The notes beneath the pieces were generated by a model, which was not told the origin of the DNA, ran no database searches, and worked only from the letters and a program-made list of their open reading frames with translations. The position numbers and the translations under genes were made by a program. A DNA stretch of 64,000 bases from a virus. Within the stretch, counting starts at the first letter, position 1. The number at the start of each line of letters is the position of its first letter. Shown piece by piece: positions 23,282 through 32,207 of this stretch. The DNA lies in the IMG/VR virus record IMGVR_UViG_3300008110_000025, positions 1 to 64,000 of that record. One strand, given 5' to 3'.

Positions 23282-23750
23282 CGTAGTCATCCCATCCCCG
23301 TATGCACTGACTGTCACAGAATTCGAGAAGTTAACTACCAAAGAGTTAGCATTTATCTACTTTTTTGCAGATCATAGGTCTAGTTATGCAGCTTATGATG
23401 AAACTGAGAGAAGGGATAAGCTACTAGAGGAGTTAAAAGTCAAGTCTACCCCTAACTTACATGCAGGATTGCAGAAGTACAGGGAATTGTCAGAGACTCA
23501 TGCAATTAAGCTTCTAAAATCAGCTAGATCTGCAGTTAACAAGCTAGAGAAGTACTTCAAAGACATCGATCTTACAGCTATGGACGAGAATGGTAAGCTT
23601 CTCTACCAAGCCAAAGACTTAGTTGCTAACTTATCTAAGATTGGGGAGGTAATAGAAGGCCTAGATAGACTAGAGGAGCTAGTACAGAAGCAGCAAGCTA
23701 AGGATAACCCTAACAGAGCAGGTGTCAAGACTAATAAGTACAGTGAATGA
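23253..23750 (+). CDS. Putative terminase small subunit (165 aa)
   Basis: No definite motif. The protein is almost all helical, with charged helices and a possible coiled coil at 110-155 (IGEVIEGLDRLEELVQKQQ), and a C-terminal basic tail. It directly precedes TerL with an ATGA overlap, the usual position of TerS, which recognises phage DNA and presents it to TerL. Function is assigned by position and fold style only. Confidence 0.5.
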   Translation: MKDLLTINNNVVIPSPYALTVTEFEKLTTKELAFIYFFADHRSSYAAYDETERRDKLLEELKVKSTPNLHAGLQKYRELSETHAIKLLKSARSAVNKLEKYFKDIDLTAMDENGKLLYQAKDLVANLSKIGEVIEGLDRLEELVQKQQAKDNPNRAGVKTNKYSE

Positions 23751-25714
23751 TGTTTAAAGACAGCCATTTATTCTCAGAAGCAGCTAATCACTACATCGAG
23801 TATGGGTATTACACAGATGCCCTACCTGGTACTAAGCAATACTATGACTATTGGGATAGAGAACAGCATAGATGCATGCACGGGCATGAGATAAATGGGG
23901 TTAGGATATCAGGATTTCACTATTTTTACCTTAACTACTGTCCTATCGATAGAATTATAGATGAAGTACAGCCAGATGGGGAGACAATTTCACGAAGAGA
24001 TAGGAGTTTTCCAGCCTTCTACGATGGGGATCATGAGTACTTTTCCTCGGTAGATAGGTGTAGAAGAGAGAATAAACACATGGTTGTGCTTAAGGCTAGA
24101 CGTAAAGGTTTCTCTTACAAAGCCGCAGCTATGCTATGTAGGAACTACTTTCATATACGAAATAGCAAGAACTTCGTATTTGCATCAGATAAACAGTATT
24201 TGACTGGGGATGGTATGCTATCTAAGGCTTGGGATATCGTCTCTTTCGTAGATGATAATACAGCTTGGAGTCAACCCAGACTTATAGACAGGGAGATGCA
24301 TAAGCAATCTGGATATAAGAAGAATGTAAACGGAGCTGACGTAACTCTAGGATTTAAGTCACAAATAATAGGGGTATCTCTTAAAGATGACCCAGATAAG
24401 ATACGTGGTAAAGCAGGGGAATTGATATTCTTTGAAGAAGCAGGTTCATTCTCAGGTTTGTTAAAGGCTTGGGAGGTAGCTATGCCTACAATGAGGCAAG
24501 GTTCTAAGACATTAGGTACTATGATTGCCTTTGGAACTGGTGGAGAAGAAGGTCCTGGATTCGAAGGATTAGAAGAACTGTTCTATCACCCCGAAGCTTA
24601 TGACTGTTTAGCATTTGATAACGAGTGGGATGCTGGGGCTATGGGAACTAGCTGTGGATTCTTCGTTCCTATCTATAAAAACTTAGACGGTTTTATGGAT
24701 AGTGAGGGAAATAGCTTATCTAACGAAGCTATGGACTATGAAGAGACACAAAGGGAGAAGAAGAGGAAAGGTAATGACCCAAAGTCATATGATCAGTATA
24801 TAGCTGAACATCCATTTACCCCACAAGAGGCAACACTTCAAGTAACAGCTAATACATTCGATGTTAACTCCCTAAAAGAACAGTACAATAGAGTGATAGC
24901 TAGTGACTTACATAAGATAGGGGTAGCTGGGGAGATGTACTACAATACTAAAGGAAAAGCAGACTTTGCCCCTAATTCTAGTGTTAGACCCATCTATAAG
25001 TTCCCACATAGACCAGATGACGATTTAACTGGGGCAGTAGTAATTTATGAAGCCCCGTTTAAGACTCAAGAAGATATAATCCCAAAGAATCTGTACATTA
25101 TCTGTCATGACCCGTATGCACAGGGAAAGGCAACTAGTTCTATGTCGTTAGGGGCAGCCTATGTTATAAAGGTGCCTAACAATCTATCTAAGCCAGATGA
25201 TATTATAGTAGCTTCTTATATAGGTAGACCTGCAACTCAGGATGAGTATAACAGAAACCTATTCATGCTAGCAGAATACTACAATGCTAAGATAGGATTC
25301 GAGAATGACCGAGGAGAAGTAATAGCTTATGCTAAAAGATTTAGAAAACTACACTTACTGCAAGAAGAATTCGAGATGTTGGATAAGAGAGAGTTACGAT
25401 CTAAGAACGTAAAAAGGCAGTATGGTATGCACATGACTGAGCAGAGAAAAGCTCAGGGTGAACTTTATATACGAGATTGGCTAATTAGTGGCAGGGGACA
25501 GAACGAAGATGGGGAAATAACCCTTAACTTGCAAAAAATTTATGACCCTGCTCTTTTACAGGAGTTGATTAAGTTTAATAGGAAAGGTAACTTTGACCGT
25601 GTTATGGCACTCATGGTTGGGATGTACCATACTAGAGAACTTTATAACAAGGAGTTAAGTTATAATGACTCCGATAACTCAAGTAATGAGTGGTTTGACA
25701 AGGTTTATAGGTAG
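23747..25714 (+). CDS. terL: Terminase large subunit
   Basis: Packaging motor ATPase and nuclease. The Walker A-like motif KARRKGFSYK (116-125) and Walker B LIFFEEAG (226-233, with the catalytic Glu pair) define the ATPase; IAFGTGG (about 261-267) is the coupling motif region. The C-terminal RNase H-like nuclease has ICHDPYAQG (about 449-457, first Asp) and IGFENDRG (about 516). At 655 aa it is in the normal range. The stop is TAG. It lies between the putative TerS and the portal, the canonical order. Confidence 0.95.
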   Translation: MMFKDSHLFSEAANHYIEYGYYTDALPGTKQYYDYWDREQHRCMHGHEINGVRISGFHYFYLNYCPIDRIIDEVQPDGETISRRDRSFPAFYDGDHEYFSSVDRCRRENKHMVVLKARRKGFSYKAAAMLCRNYFHIRNSKNFVFASDKQYLTGDGMLSKAWDIVSFVDDNTAWSQPRLIDREMHKQSGYKKNVNGADVTLGFKSQIIGVSLKDDPDKIRGKAGELIFFEEAGSFSGLLKAWEVAMPTMRQGSKTLGTMIAFGTGGEEGPGFEGLEELFYHPEAYDCLAFDNEWDAGAMGTSCGFFVPIYKNLDGFMDSEGNSLSNEAMDYEETQREKKRKGNDPKSYDQYIAEHPFTPQEATLQVTANTFDVNSLKEQYNRVIASDLHKIGVAGEMYYNTKGKADFAPNSSVRPIYKFPHRPDDDLTGAVVIYEAPFKTQEDIIPKNLYIICHDPYAQGKATSSMSLGAAYVIKVPNNLSKPDDIIVASYIGRPATQDEYNRNLFMLAEYYNAKIGFENDRGEVIAYAKRFRKLHLLQEEFEMLDKRELRSKNVKRQYGMHMTEQRKAQGELYIRDWLISGRGQNEDGEITLNLQKIYDPALLQELIKFNRKGNFDRVMALMVGMYHTRELYNKELSYNDSDNSSNEWFDKVYR

Positions 25715-25744
25715 TGTCATATTAATAATAGTATTGATAAAACA

Positions 25745-25784
25745 CTAGAATTTTCTAGGCTACTGTAAAACAAAACTAATTTTG
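25745..25784 (+). promoter_or_regulatory. Promoter-like site with palindrome before the portal gene
   Basis: TAATTTTG at 25777-25784 fits TAnnTTTG and lies five bases before the portal ATG (25790), so the transcript would have almost no leader. A perfect inverted repeat, CTAGAA-TT-TTCTAG at 25745-25758, covers the place of the -33 box (TTTC at 25752). It could be an operator or an activator site. This is the only 75-base gap around TerL. Confidence 0.5.
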
Positions 25785-25789
25785 TATTA

Positions 25790-27991
25790 ATGTTCGGACA
25801 AGCATCAATTCCAAAGCAAAGAATCCCTCTTAATCAGAAGAATAAAGAGTGGAGAGAGAACTGTGTAGACGCATTCATTAACCTATCAAAGTTTGGTATA
25901 AGTGAACGACGCAGTTACCTTAAATCTCTATACGACTATTATAACGGAGTTATAGATGAAGAGGACTACAACTATGTTCTTAAGCCTTATGGTAAGACTA
26001 GAAGTCACTTCCCATCTAAGCTTAGAAATTACCCGATCATTAAGCCTATCATAGACCTTCTACTTGGGGAAAAGTCTAAACGTCCATTAGACTACACAGT
26101 AACTGTACAGAATGCAGACTCTGTAAGTATCAAAGAAGAGGCTCTTAAAAATCTACTTCTTGCTAATCTAAAAGCTCAGTTCCTTGCAGAATTGGCTAAG
26201 CAAGGAGAGATTGATTACGAAGCAGAACCCCCACAACTGCCTAAGCAAATAGCAGATGAATTCAATAGAACTTATGTAGACTCTAGAGCAATTGCTGGAC
26301 AAGCTAGCTTAAACTACATCATGTACTATAATGAAATCTATGATAAGATACAGAAACAATTCTTCCATTTCCTTGTAGCAGGAGAATGCTATTCACATAA
26401 GGGAGTTAGAAGAAACGAACCTTTTTATGAAGTTATCAATCCACTAGATGTAGACTATGACAAAGATCCAGACATTGATTTTGTTGAAGATGCAGACTGG
26501 GCAATACTTAGAAAATATTCTCATGCATCCACTATCATTGATGCTTATGGTGAATACTTAACTCCTGAACAAGTATTAGAGCTCGAGTCCCCAACACATA
26601 CATCTGCAGAAGCCTACCTTTTATATAGAGCAGAAGCTAGTGGTGCAGATGATAATATCTATCGTAATAGATTAATTGAGATTATATCAGTCTACTGGAA
26701 GAGTAGAAAGAGAATAGGTTTTGTAAGTTACATTGATCCTCTTACAGGTGTCGAAGAAATGTTTGATGTAGAGGAAGAGTATAAGTTACCACAGGAGTTA
26801 AAAGACCTAGGGGCTAAGATAACTTATGAGTGGGTCAATGAGGTTTGGGAGGGTACTAGAATTGATCGTAGATTCTACATTAACATTCGTCCTTACCCAA
26901 ACCAAAGGGCTAGCCTGGATAATCCATCTAAGTGCAAGCTCCCAATTAATGGAAGAAAATACTCAGATATTAACTCTCAGAGTGTTTCTCTAGTAAGCTT
27001 AGGTATTCCATACCAGCTTAACTATAACATTTACAAATACCGTCTTGAACTGGCTATAGCTCGTAGTAAAGATATCATTGCTCAATTTGACATTAACATG
27101 ATCCCTAAGAACTGGGACATGGATAAGTTCATGTACTTTGTAGAGGGTACAGGTATTGCTTGGGTAGATTACAACAAGGAAGGAATTCAACTATCTCCTC
27201 AGCATCAGTCTGTATTGGATATGTCTATCAAGACAATATCTCAATACCTTACTCTTCTAGAATCTATTATGATTGAGTGGGAGAAAGTTAGTGGAGTGAC
27301 TAGGCAGAGACAGGGCCAAATGGGTACCTATGAAGGAAAAGCTACATCTCAGCAGAGCATTGTTCAATCTTCGCACATTACTGAAGATATCTTTAGAAAG
27401 TTCTCTCACTTCGAGCAAAGAGAACTCCAAGGCCTTTTGGACTACTCAAAGGAAGCTTGGCTTAACGGAAAGAAGGCAATGTATGTAATGCCTGATGGTT
27501 CTATTAATCAAATAGATCTAGAACCAATAAAGCATATGGAGTCAGAATACGGAATCTTTGTTTCTGATGCTGGCAAAGACATTGAGAAGAAACGTCAAAT
27601 TGAAGGATTGGCTCAGTCTATGATTCAGAATGGCTTGCCAACTTCTGCTGTAATAAGTATATTTGAAAGTGAGAACTTCTCTCAGATTAAAGACAAAGTA
27701 GTTCAAGCTGAAAAAGCAGCTCAGGAATTGCAGCAAGCTCAGCAACAAGCAGAGCAAGAAATGAAGCAGCAAGAGTTAGAGATGAAACAGCAGGAAGTTG
27801 AAAGAGGATTTATTGAAAGAGAAAAGGATCGTCAACTTGAAATAGAAAAGGCTCTTATATCTGCTGAAGCTAGTGAGAAAGGAAGTAATGCTAATCTTGA
27901 AAAGATGATGCAAGATTTTCAAATTAAGCAGCAACAGTTGGCTCTTAAAGAAAGAGAACTAGATATAAAGGCAAATCAAACTAATGAATAA
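25790..27991 (+). CDS. Portal protein (733 aa)
   Basis: Position directly after TerL, size, and the alternation of a beta/alpha N-terminal domain (with the stem-like RKYSHASTIIDAYGEY, about 240) and a long helical C-terminus support a portal. The region 505-620 (KVSGVTRQRQGQMGTYEGKA) matches the phage-portal pattern where the crown helices begin. The last about 110 residues are a Gln/Glu-rich coiled coil (QQAEQEMKQQELEMKQQEVE), as in the barrel of podoviral portals. The dodecamer would sit at one capsid vertex and pass DNA. Eight bases overlap the next gene. Confidence 0.9.
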   Translation: MFGQASIPKQRIPLNQKNKEWRENCVDAFINLSKFGISERRSYLKSLYDYYNGVIDEEDYNYVLKPYGKTRSHFPSKLRNYPIIKPIIDLLLGEKSKRPLDYTVTVQNADSVSIKEEALKNLLLANLKAQFLAELAKQGEIDYEAEPPQLPKQIADEFNRTYVDSRAIAGQASLNYIMYYNEIYDKIQKQFFHFLVAGECYSHKGVRRNEPFYEVINPLDVDYDKDPDIDFVEDADWAILRKYSHASTIIDAYGEYLTPEQVLELESPTHTSAEAYLLYRAEASGADDNIYRNRLIEIISVYWKSRKRIGFVSYIDPLTGVEEMFDVEEEYKLPQELKDLGAKITYEWVNEVWEGTRIDRRFYINIRPYPNQRASLDNPSKCKLPINGRKYSDINSQSVSLVSLGIPYQLNYNIYKYRLELAIARSKDIIAQFDINMIPKNWDMDKFMYFVEGTGIAWVDYNKEGIQLSPQHQSVLDMSIKTISQYLTLLESIMIEWEKVSGVTRQRQGQMGTYEGKATSQQSIVQSSHITEDIFRKFSHFEQRELQGLLDYSKEAWLNGKKAMYVMPDGSINQIDLEPIKHMESEYGIFVSDAGKDIEKKRQIEGLAQSMIQNGLPTSAVISIFESENFSQIKDKVVQAEKAAQELQQAQQQAEQEMKQQELEMKQQEVERGFIEREKDRQLEIEKALISAEASEKGSNANLEKMMQDFQIKQQQLALKERELDIKANQTNE

Positions 27992-28691
27992 CTCAACTAG
28001 AAGGGAATTACTTAATAAGTCTAGATCTATAGGATATCCTGGAAATATCCTAGAGGTTTTTAGTGCTTATGACCAAGGTAGAGATCTTCTATCAGAGTAT
28101 ACTGCAGAGCAACAGGCTAATATGCAAGTTGCTGAAACTCCACAAGAACAAGAACAAGGATTACGACCTGCACATGCAGCTGGAAACGTAGATCAATCTA
28201 TGGCCTTCCCTAATATTCAACCTGGGCAGAGTTTTAGTACTGAGGGGATGAAAATCCCTATCAATATAGATAAGATTGATAATCAAGGTAACTTAGTAGA
28301 GTCTTATAAGTCTGTACCTCCTGGGATACAAAACTTTCCAACTGGTCCATATGCAGGAACAGTAATAGAATCACCTGCTAAATCATATGCTAGTGGAGGT
28401 CCTAACATAGGAGGAATGCCTATGCCAACTCTTCCTCAAGAAGAACCTCAGCAAGAAGAAGCTCCTCAAATGCTTGAGCAGCAACCTCCTATGCATACTA
28501 ACATGCATACCCCTGGAAGTTTAGGAAATCACATGTATCCTTTCATGAAAAAGGGTCAAAGTGGAGAAATGTACTACGATGCAACAGCTCAAATGCAAGA
28601 AGATCAACCGATAGAACCCATGCAAAATACCTATTTCAAGGGGGGTTTAAGGAACAGAGTGCGATATAATAAAGCTAAGTATAAAAGATAA
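27984..28691 (+). CDS. Pro/Gln-rich virion-associated protein (235 aa)
   Basis: The first 70 residues are helical; then GQSFSTEGMKIPINIDKIDNQG and a low-complexity Pro/Gln/Glu region (LPQEEPQQEEAPQM) follow, with SGGP and FMKKGQSGEMYYD segments at the end. I do not recognise a domain. Position between portal and scaffold and the Lys/Gly-type motif, seen again in several proteins at 40-42 kb, suggest a component of the head or connector. It is probably largely disordered. Confidence 0.6.
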   Translation: MNNSTRRELLNKSRSIGYPGNILEVFSAYDQGRDLLSEYTAEQQANMQVAETPQEQEQGLRPAHAAGNVDQSMAFPNIQPGQSFSTEGMKIPINIDKIDNQGNLVESYKSVPPGIQNFPTGPYAGTVIESPAKSYASGGPNIGGMPMPTLPQEEPQQEEAPQMLEQQPPMHTNMHTPGSLGNHMYPFMKKGQSGEMYYDATAQMQEDQPIEPMQNTYFKGGLRNRVRYNKAKYKR

Positions 28692-28698
28692 ATTTATA

Positions 28699-28729
28699 CT
28701 TTCGACCAAAGTACTTACTAATATATTTG
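28699..28729 (+). promoter_or_regulatory. Host-like promoter before scaffold and capsid genes
   Basis: TATATTTG at 28722-28729 matches TAnnTTTG; TTTC at 28700-28703 (18-base spacing) resembles the -33 box. It is five bases before the scaffold ATG at 28734 and would drive the scaffold-MCP unit, which ends at the terminator at 31312. Confidence 0.55.
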
Positions 28730-28733
28730 TAAT

Positions 28734-29840
28734 ATGGCAACCAAAGAACAGAAATTAAACATTGCAGACATCACCTTCGACGATTTTATTGGTGATGGCT
28801 TAACTACTACAGAGGATTCTAAAGAGACCTCTGAAAACCTTGACACTTTAGAAGATGAACCAGAGGATACGGCTGATTCTGATGATGATGCAGATACTCC
28901 CGATTCTGACGATAATGATAGTGAAGATACTACTGATGAAGATGATAACGAAGATTCAGAGGGTAACGAATATGAAGAGTCAGATGAGGATACATCGATT
29001 GCAGAATCTATTGCAAAAGCTTTGGGGTACGATATCGAAAACAACTACGAGGATACTGAAGAAGGTCTGGTAGAGTTTACTAAAGATATTGCTCAGAACA
29101 TTGCAGAAGATCAAATCAATGAATTGTTTCAACAATTCCCTCTAGTTCAGAAACATCTTGACTTTGTAATGGCTGGTGGAGACTCTGAGAAGTTCTTCCA
29201 AGCTTACAATCCTAATCTGGATTACAGCCAGTATGAGATTGACAAAGGAGATATTAGAACCCAAAAGGCTTTCGTATCTGAATACTTTAAGACTAAAGGG
29301 CATGACGAAGAGTTTATCAAAGACATGCTCGAGGATTATGAAGATTCAGGTAAACTCTATGACAAAGCTACAATTGCTCAAAAGCAACTAGCTAATGTTC
29401 AAAGAGAAGAAAGAGAAAGACTTGTAGAAGAACAGAAACAAATTCAAGCTCAAACTGCTAAGCAGCAACAAGAGTTTTGGGAGAATGTAGCTAATGTTAT
29501 TGATGAGGGTAAAGAATTTGCTGGGATCCGTATCCCTGAGAAAGAGAAAGCAAAGTTCTTCGATTATATATCGGCCCCTATTAATAAGAATGGAGCTACT
29601 AAAAGAGATGAAGATTATGCTAATGCCGAACTTGAGGTCAAACTAGCAGTTGACTATTTGATGTTCAAGGGCTTTAAGCTTAACGATATTATTAGCACTA
29701 AGGCTAAAACTGAAAGTGCTAGAAACCTTAAAGAGAAGTTGATTAACCAGCAAGAGAGGGTTAAGAACTACGGAAAGGTTGATAAGAAAATGACAAAATT
29801 TGATCCAGACAAACTGGATATGAAGAGGCTGTTTGAATAA
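28734..29840 (+). CDS. Putative scaffolding protein (368 aa)
   Basis: The first 100 residues are extremely acidic (runs of Asp, Glu and Ser such as DSDDDADTPDSDDNDSEDTT), the middle contains helices (IAEDQINELFQQFPLVQKHL) and residues 205-260 a charged coiled coil (EERERLVEEQKQIQAQTAKQ). The C-terminus is basic and helical. Placement between portal and MCP, acidity and coiled coils agree with a head scaffold that binds MCP and leaves the mature head. It has its own host-like promoter. Function is inferred from these traits, not from a conserved motif. Confidence 0.65.
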   Translation: MATKEQKLNIADITFDDFIGDGLTTTEDSKETSENLDTLEDEPEDTADSDDDADTPDSDDNDSEDTTDEDDNEDSEGNEYEESDEDTSIAESIAKALGYDIENNYEDTEEGLVEFTKDIAQNIAEDQINELFQQFPLVQKHLDFVMAGGDSEKFFQAYNPNLDYSQYEIDKGDIRTQKAFVSEYFKTKGHDEEFIKDMLEDYEDSGKLYDKATIAQKQLANVQREERERLVEEQKQIQAQTAKQQQEFWENVANVIDEGKEFAGIRIPEKEKAKFFDYISAPINKNGATKRDEDYANAELEVKLAVDYLMFKGFKLNDIISTKAKTESARNLKEKLINQQERVKNYGKVDKKMTKFDPDKLDMKRLFE

Positions 29841-29877
29841 ACTCAGACAACAATTAACTTTTAAAATTATATAGATC

Positions 29878-31290
29878 ATGGCACTAATGCAAGTACTTAA
29901 GACTTACTATAATGATGCACAGATGACTGACACTAACTCGTTGGTTAATGCACTTATGGAACGTCCAGCGGAGCTCTCTCCGATTATTACTCATTTGGCT
30001 GGTCGTGAGGAGAAAAAATTCCCGTTGTCTTTCTTGACAGAAGGTGTTGGTAATACTCGCTCAATTGACCGTTATGAGTACGAATACCGTGTTAAAACAC
30101 ACGAAATTAATGTTCGTCCAGTTATCGCAAGTGTTGGAAACGGCACAGGTGGTGCTGCTTTTACCCTTACTTTCCCTGATAAGTGGTTCATTTTCCCTTA
30201 TACTTTGGTATCTCAGTCTGGTACACTAGCTCGTATTATGACTGAGCCAGTAGCTGATGGTGCTGGTTGGAAATACACTTTGAAGATTGTATCTCCAGAT
30301 GTTCCAAACGTAGCAGCAGCTGATCTAGTTGATGGTGCTCTTTGGGGTATGTTGTATGCTAACGTGGGTATTGACTTCTCACGTGGTAATGCATCTAACT
30401 GGACTGCTCCAGGTCTTGTTCGTTCTAAGATTGGTACTGTACGTAAGTCTTACCATTTCTCTGGTAACGCTAAAGATTATGTAGCTCAGTTCGAGTTGCC
30501 TTTGAAAGAAGGTTCTAAGACTAAGTTGTGGATGGATTACGAAGAGTACCGTCACATGCTTAAGTTCAAAGAAGAATGTGAAATGTACTACTGGTATGGT
30601 CAGAAGACTCACGATGCTAATGGTGTTAGCACTATGCTCGATGAGAACGGCCAACCTGTAATCTCAGGTCCTGGTTTGCTTGAGCAAATCATTAATAAGG
30701 ACACTTACTCTACTCTTACTCAAGCTAAACTTGAGGAGACTATCGGTGATTTGTTCTATGGTATGACTGATGCTACTGACAAGCAAGTTACTTTGTACAC
30801 TGGTATCGGTGGTGCTCGTGAATTTGACCGTGCACTTAAGTCTTACTACTCTGCTAATCCTTATCTTCAAACTACCCAGCCAACCTTCATCACTGGTTCT
30901 GGTCGTAGCTTGGGTATTACTGGTTACTTCACTACTTATGAGCACGTAGATGGTCATAAAGTAAACGTAGTTAAGTCTCCTTTGTTTGATCACGGTCCTG
31001 TGGCTCAAGCTTCTAAGAAGCACCCAGTATCTGGTCTTCCACTCGAGTCTTATCGTATGGTGTTTGTTGACCAGTCTACTTATGATGGTGAGAATAACCT
31101 TCAGATGGTAAACAAAAAAGGTCGTGAAATGCTCCGTTGGTGTGTAGCAGGTTCAGTAGTTCCAAAAGGATTCACTGAAACTGACACCAGAGCTAGTGAT
31201 ATAGACGGTGCTTCTGTGCACATGTTGAAGACTGCTGGTATCCTACTTCGTCGTTTCGATACTAGCTTGGATCTTCAGTGTAACGCATAG
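29878..31290 (+). CDS. Major capsid protein
   Basis: The N-terminus MALMQVLKTYYNDAQMTDTN, then HLAGREEKKFPLSFLTEGVGN, is the pattern of crAss-like MCPs; the fold is expected to be HK97-like. The gene follows the scaffold and ends at a strong terminator. Codon use differs from its neighbours: of 20 Arg codons 19 are CGT or CGC and one is AGA, and GGT and CTT-type codons are frequent, as expected for the most abundant virion protein. The stop is TAG TAG. No N-terminal propeptide cleavage site is obvious. Length 470 aa is normal. Confidence 0.9.
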   Translation: MALMQVLKTYYNDAQMTDTNSLVNALMERPAELSPIITHLAGREEKKFPLSFLTEGVGNTRSIDRYEYEYRVKTHEINVRPVIASVGNGTGGAAFTLTFPDKWFIFPYTLVSQSGTLARIMTEPVADGAGWKYTLKIVSPDVPNVAAADLVDGALWGMLYANVGIDFSRGNASNWTAPGLVRSKIGTVRKSYHFSGNAKDYVAQFELPLKEGSKTKLWMDYEEYRHMLKFKEECEMYYWYGQKTHDANGVSTMLDENGQPVISGPGLLEQIINKDTYSTLTQAKLEETIGDLFYGMTDATDKQVTLYTGIGGAREFDRALKSYYSANPYLQTTQPTFITGSGRSLGITGYFTTYEHVDGHKVNVVKSPLFDHGPVAQASKKHPVSGLPLESYRMVFVDQSTYDGENNLQMVNKKGREMLRWCVAGSVVPKGFTETDTRASDIDGASVHMLKTAGILLRRFDTSLDLQCNA

Positions 31291-31311
31291 TAGTTTATTT
31301 GGTTTGCACTA

Positions 31312-31339
31312 AAAAGGGGGGTAACCATTCCCCCCTTTT
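31312..31339 (+). terminator. Strong rho-independent terminator after MCP
   Basis: Ten-base stem AAAAGGGGGG/CCCCCCTTTT around loop TAACCATT, perfect. It is the strongest terminator in the window and isolates the MCP transcript; the symmetric A and T flanks mean it may stop both directions. Confidence 0.9.
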
Positions 31340-31350
31340 AAACATAAAAC

Positions 31351-31373
31351 CCTAGGTTATTCTTTCTCCTAGG
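31351..31373 (+). promoter_or_regulatory. CCTAGG hairpin in the MCP - 268 aa gene gap
   Basis: CCTAGG at 31351-31356 and 31368-31373, each self-complementary, with 11 T-rich nt between. It may form a small hairpin or bind a dimeric protein. It lies 27 bases before the next ATG, where a promoter for the following head genes would be expected. Confidence 0.4.
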
Positions 31374-31400
31374 CTTAACTAAAGCAAAAAGAACATTATT

Positions 31401-32207
31401 ATGGATAAGAAAATTTTTATTAGAAGAAAAGAGGTTCTAAACCACCTTCCAAAGGAGATTAGAGCTGGAGCTAAAGTTAAAATCGGATCTATTTTTATAG
31501 ACCGTCTCCCACTCAAAGGAGTAGATGGAGAAGAGGAAGCTAAATTATTGAAAGGAATTATAGATGTTCCAGCAACTCACCAAGATTGGCCAGCAAAGAC
31601 TAAAGATTTTTGGGCTAGCCTTAGCTTAAAAATACCTTTCGAGGGAGTTGAATTGAACATTGGTACCCATGATGATGGTACCCCAGTAAGTGCAATGGAT
31701 TATATTTACTGGAAATGGTGCATGAAACATAGACAAGTAGCTATTTCTGAAGAAGAAATGAACACAGATTCAAGCAAAAAGTTCTATATTTATGACCCAC
31801 AAAAGGACTTGTTGAAGAAGAACGAAAAGGTACAAGTTAAGAAAGATGCTGACAAGGAGTTTATTAAACTCAGTGGCAACATGGATAAAGTTAAAATGTT
31901 GACTAGAGTTCTTATGGGGACAGACCCAGAAAGACTTTCGTCAATGGAACTTGAGAATAACCTGTACGACTATAAAGAAAAGAATCCAGAGAGGTTTTTA
32001 AAATATAGTCTAGATGATAACCTTGAATTGAGAGCTGAAATTGAAACTATGGTTGAAAAGTCAGTTCTTCGTAAGATTGGAAACCAACTAATCTACGAGG
32101 ATGAGACAATCGGAGAGGATATCAAAGATGCAATCGTATATTTCAAAAATAAGAAAAACTCAGGTCAAGTAAATATCATGAGAGCTAGACTCCAAGAAGT
32201 GATATAA
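31401..32207 (+). CDS. Putative head-associated structural protein (268 aa)
   Basis: The product starts MDKKIFIRRKEVLNHLPKEI and has a mixed N-terminal part (GSIFIDRLPLKGVDGEEE), a central Trp-rich section (SAMDYIYWKWCMKHRQV) and a helical C-terminal half. I know no enzyme motif in it. The gene directly after the MCP terminator and immediately before the connector-type gene suggests a head or connector protein. Its Arg codons are mostly AGA, unlike the MCP. Confidence 0.6.
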   Translation: MDKKIFIRRKEVLNHLPKEIRAGAKVKIGSIFIDRLPLKGVDGEEEAKLLKGIIDVPATHQDWPAKTKDFWASLSLKIPFEGVELNIGTHDDGTPVSAMDYIYWKWCMKHRQVAISEEEMNTDSSKKFYIYDPQKDLLKKNEKVQVKKDADKEFIKLSGNMDKVKMLTRVLMGTDPERLSSMELENNLYDYKEKNPERFLKYSLDDNLELRAEIETMVEKSVLRKIGNQLIYEDETIGEDIKDAIVYFKNKKNSGQVNIMRARLQEVI

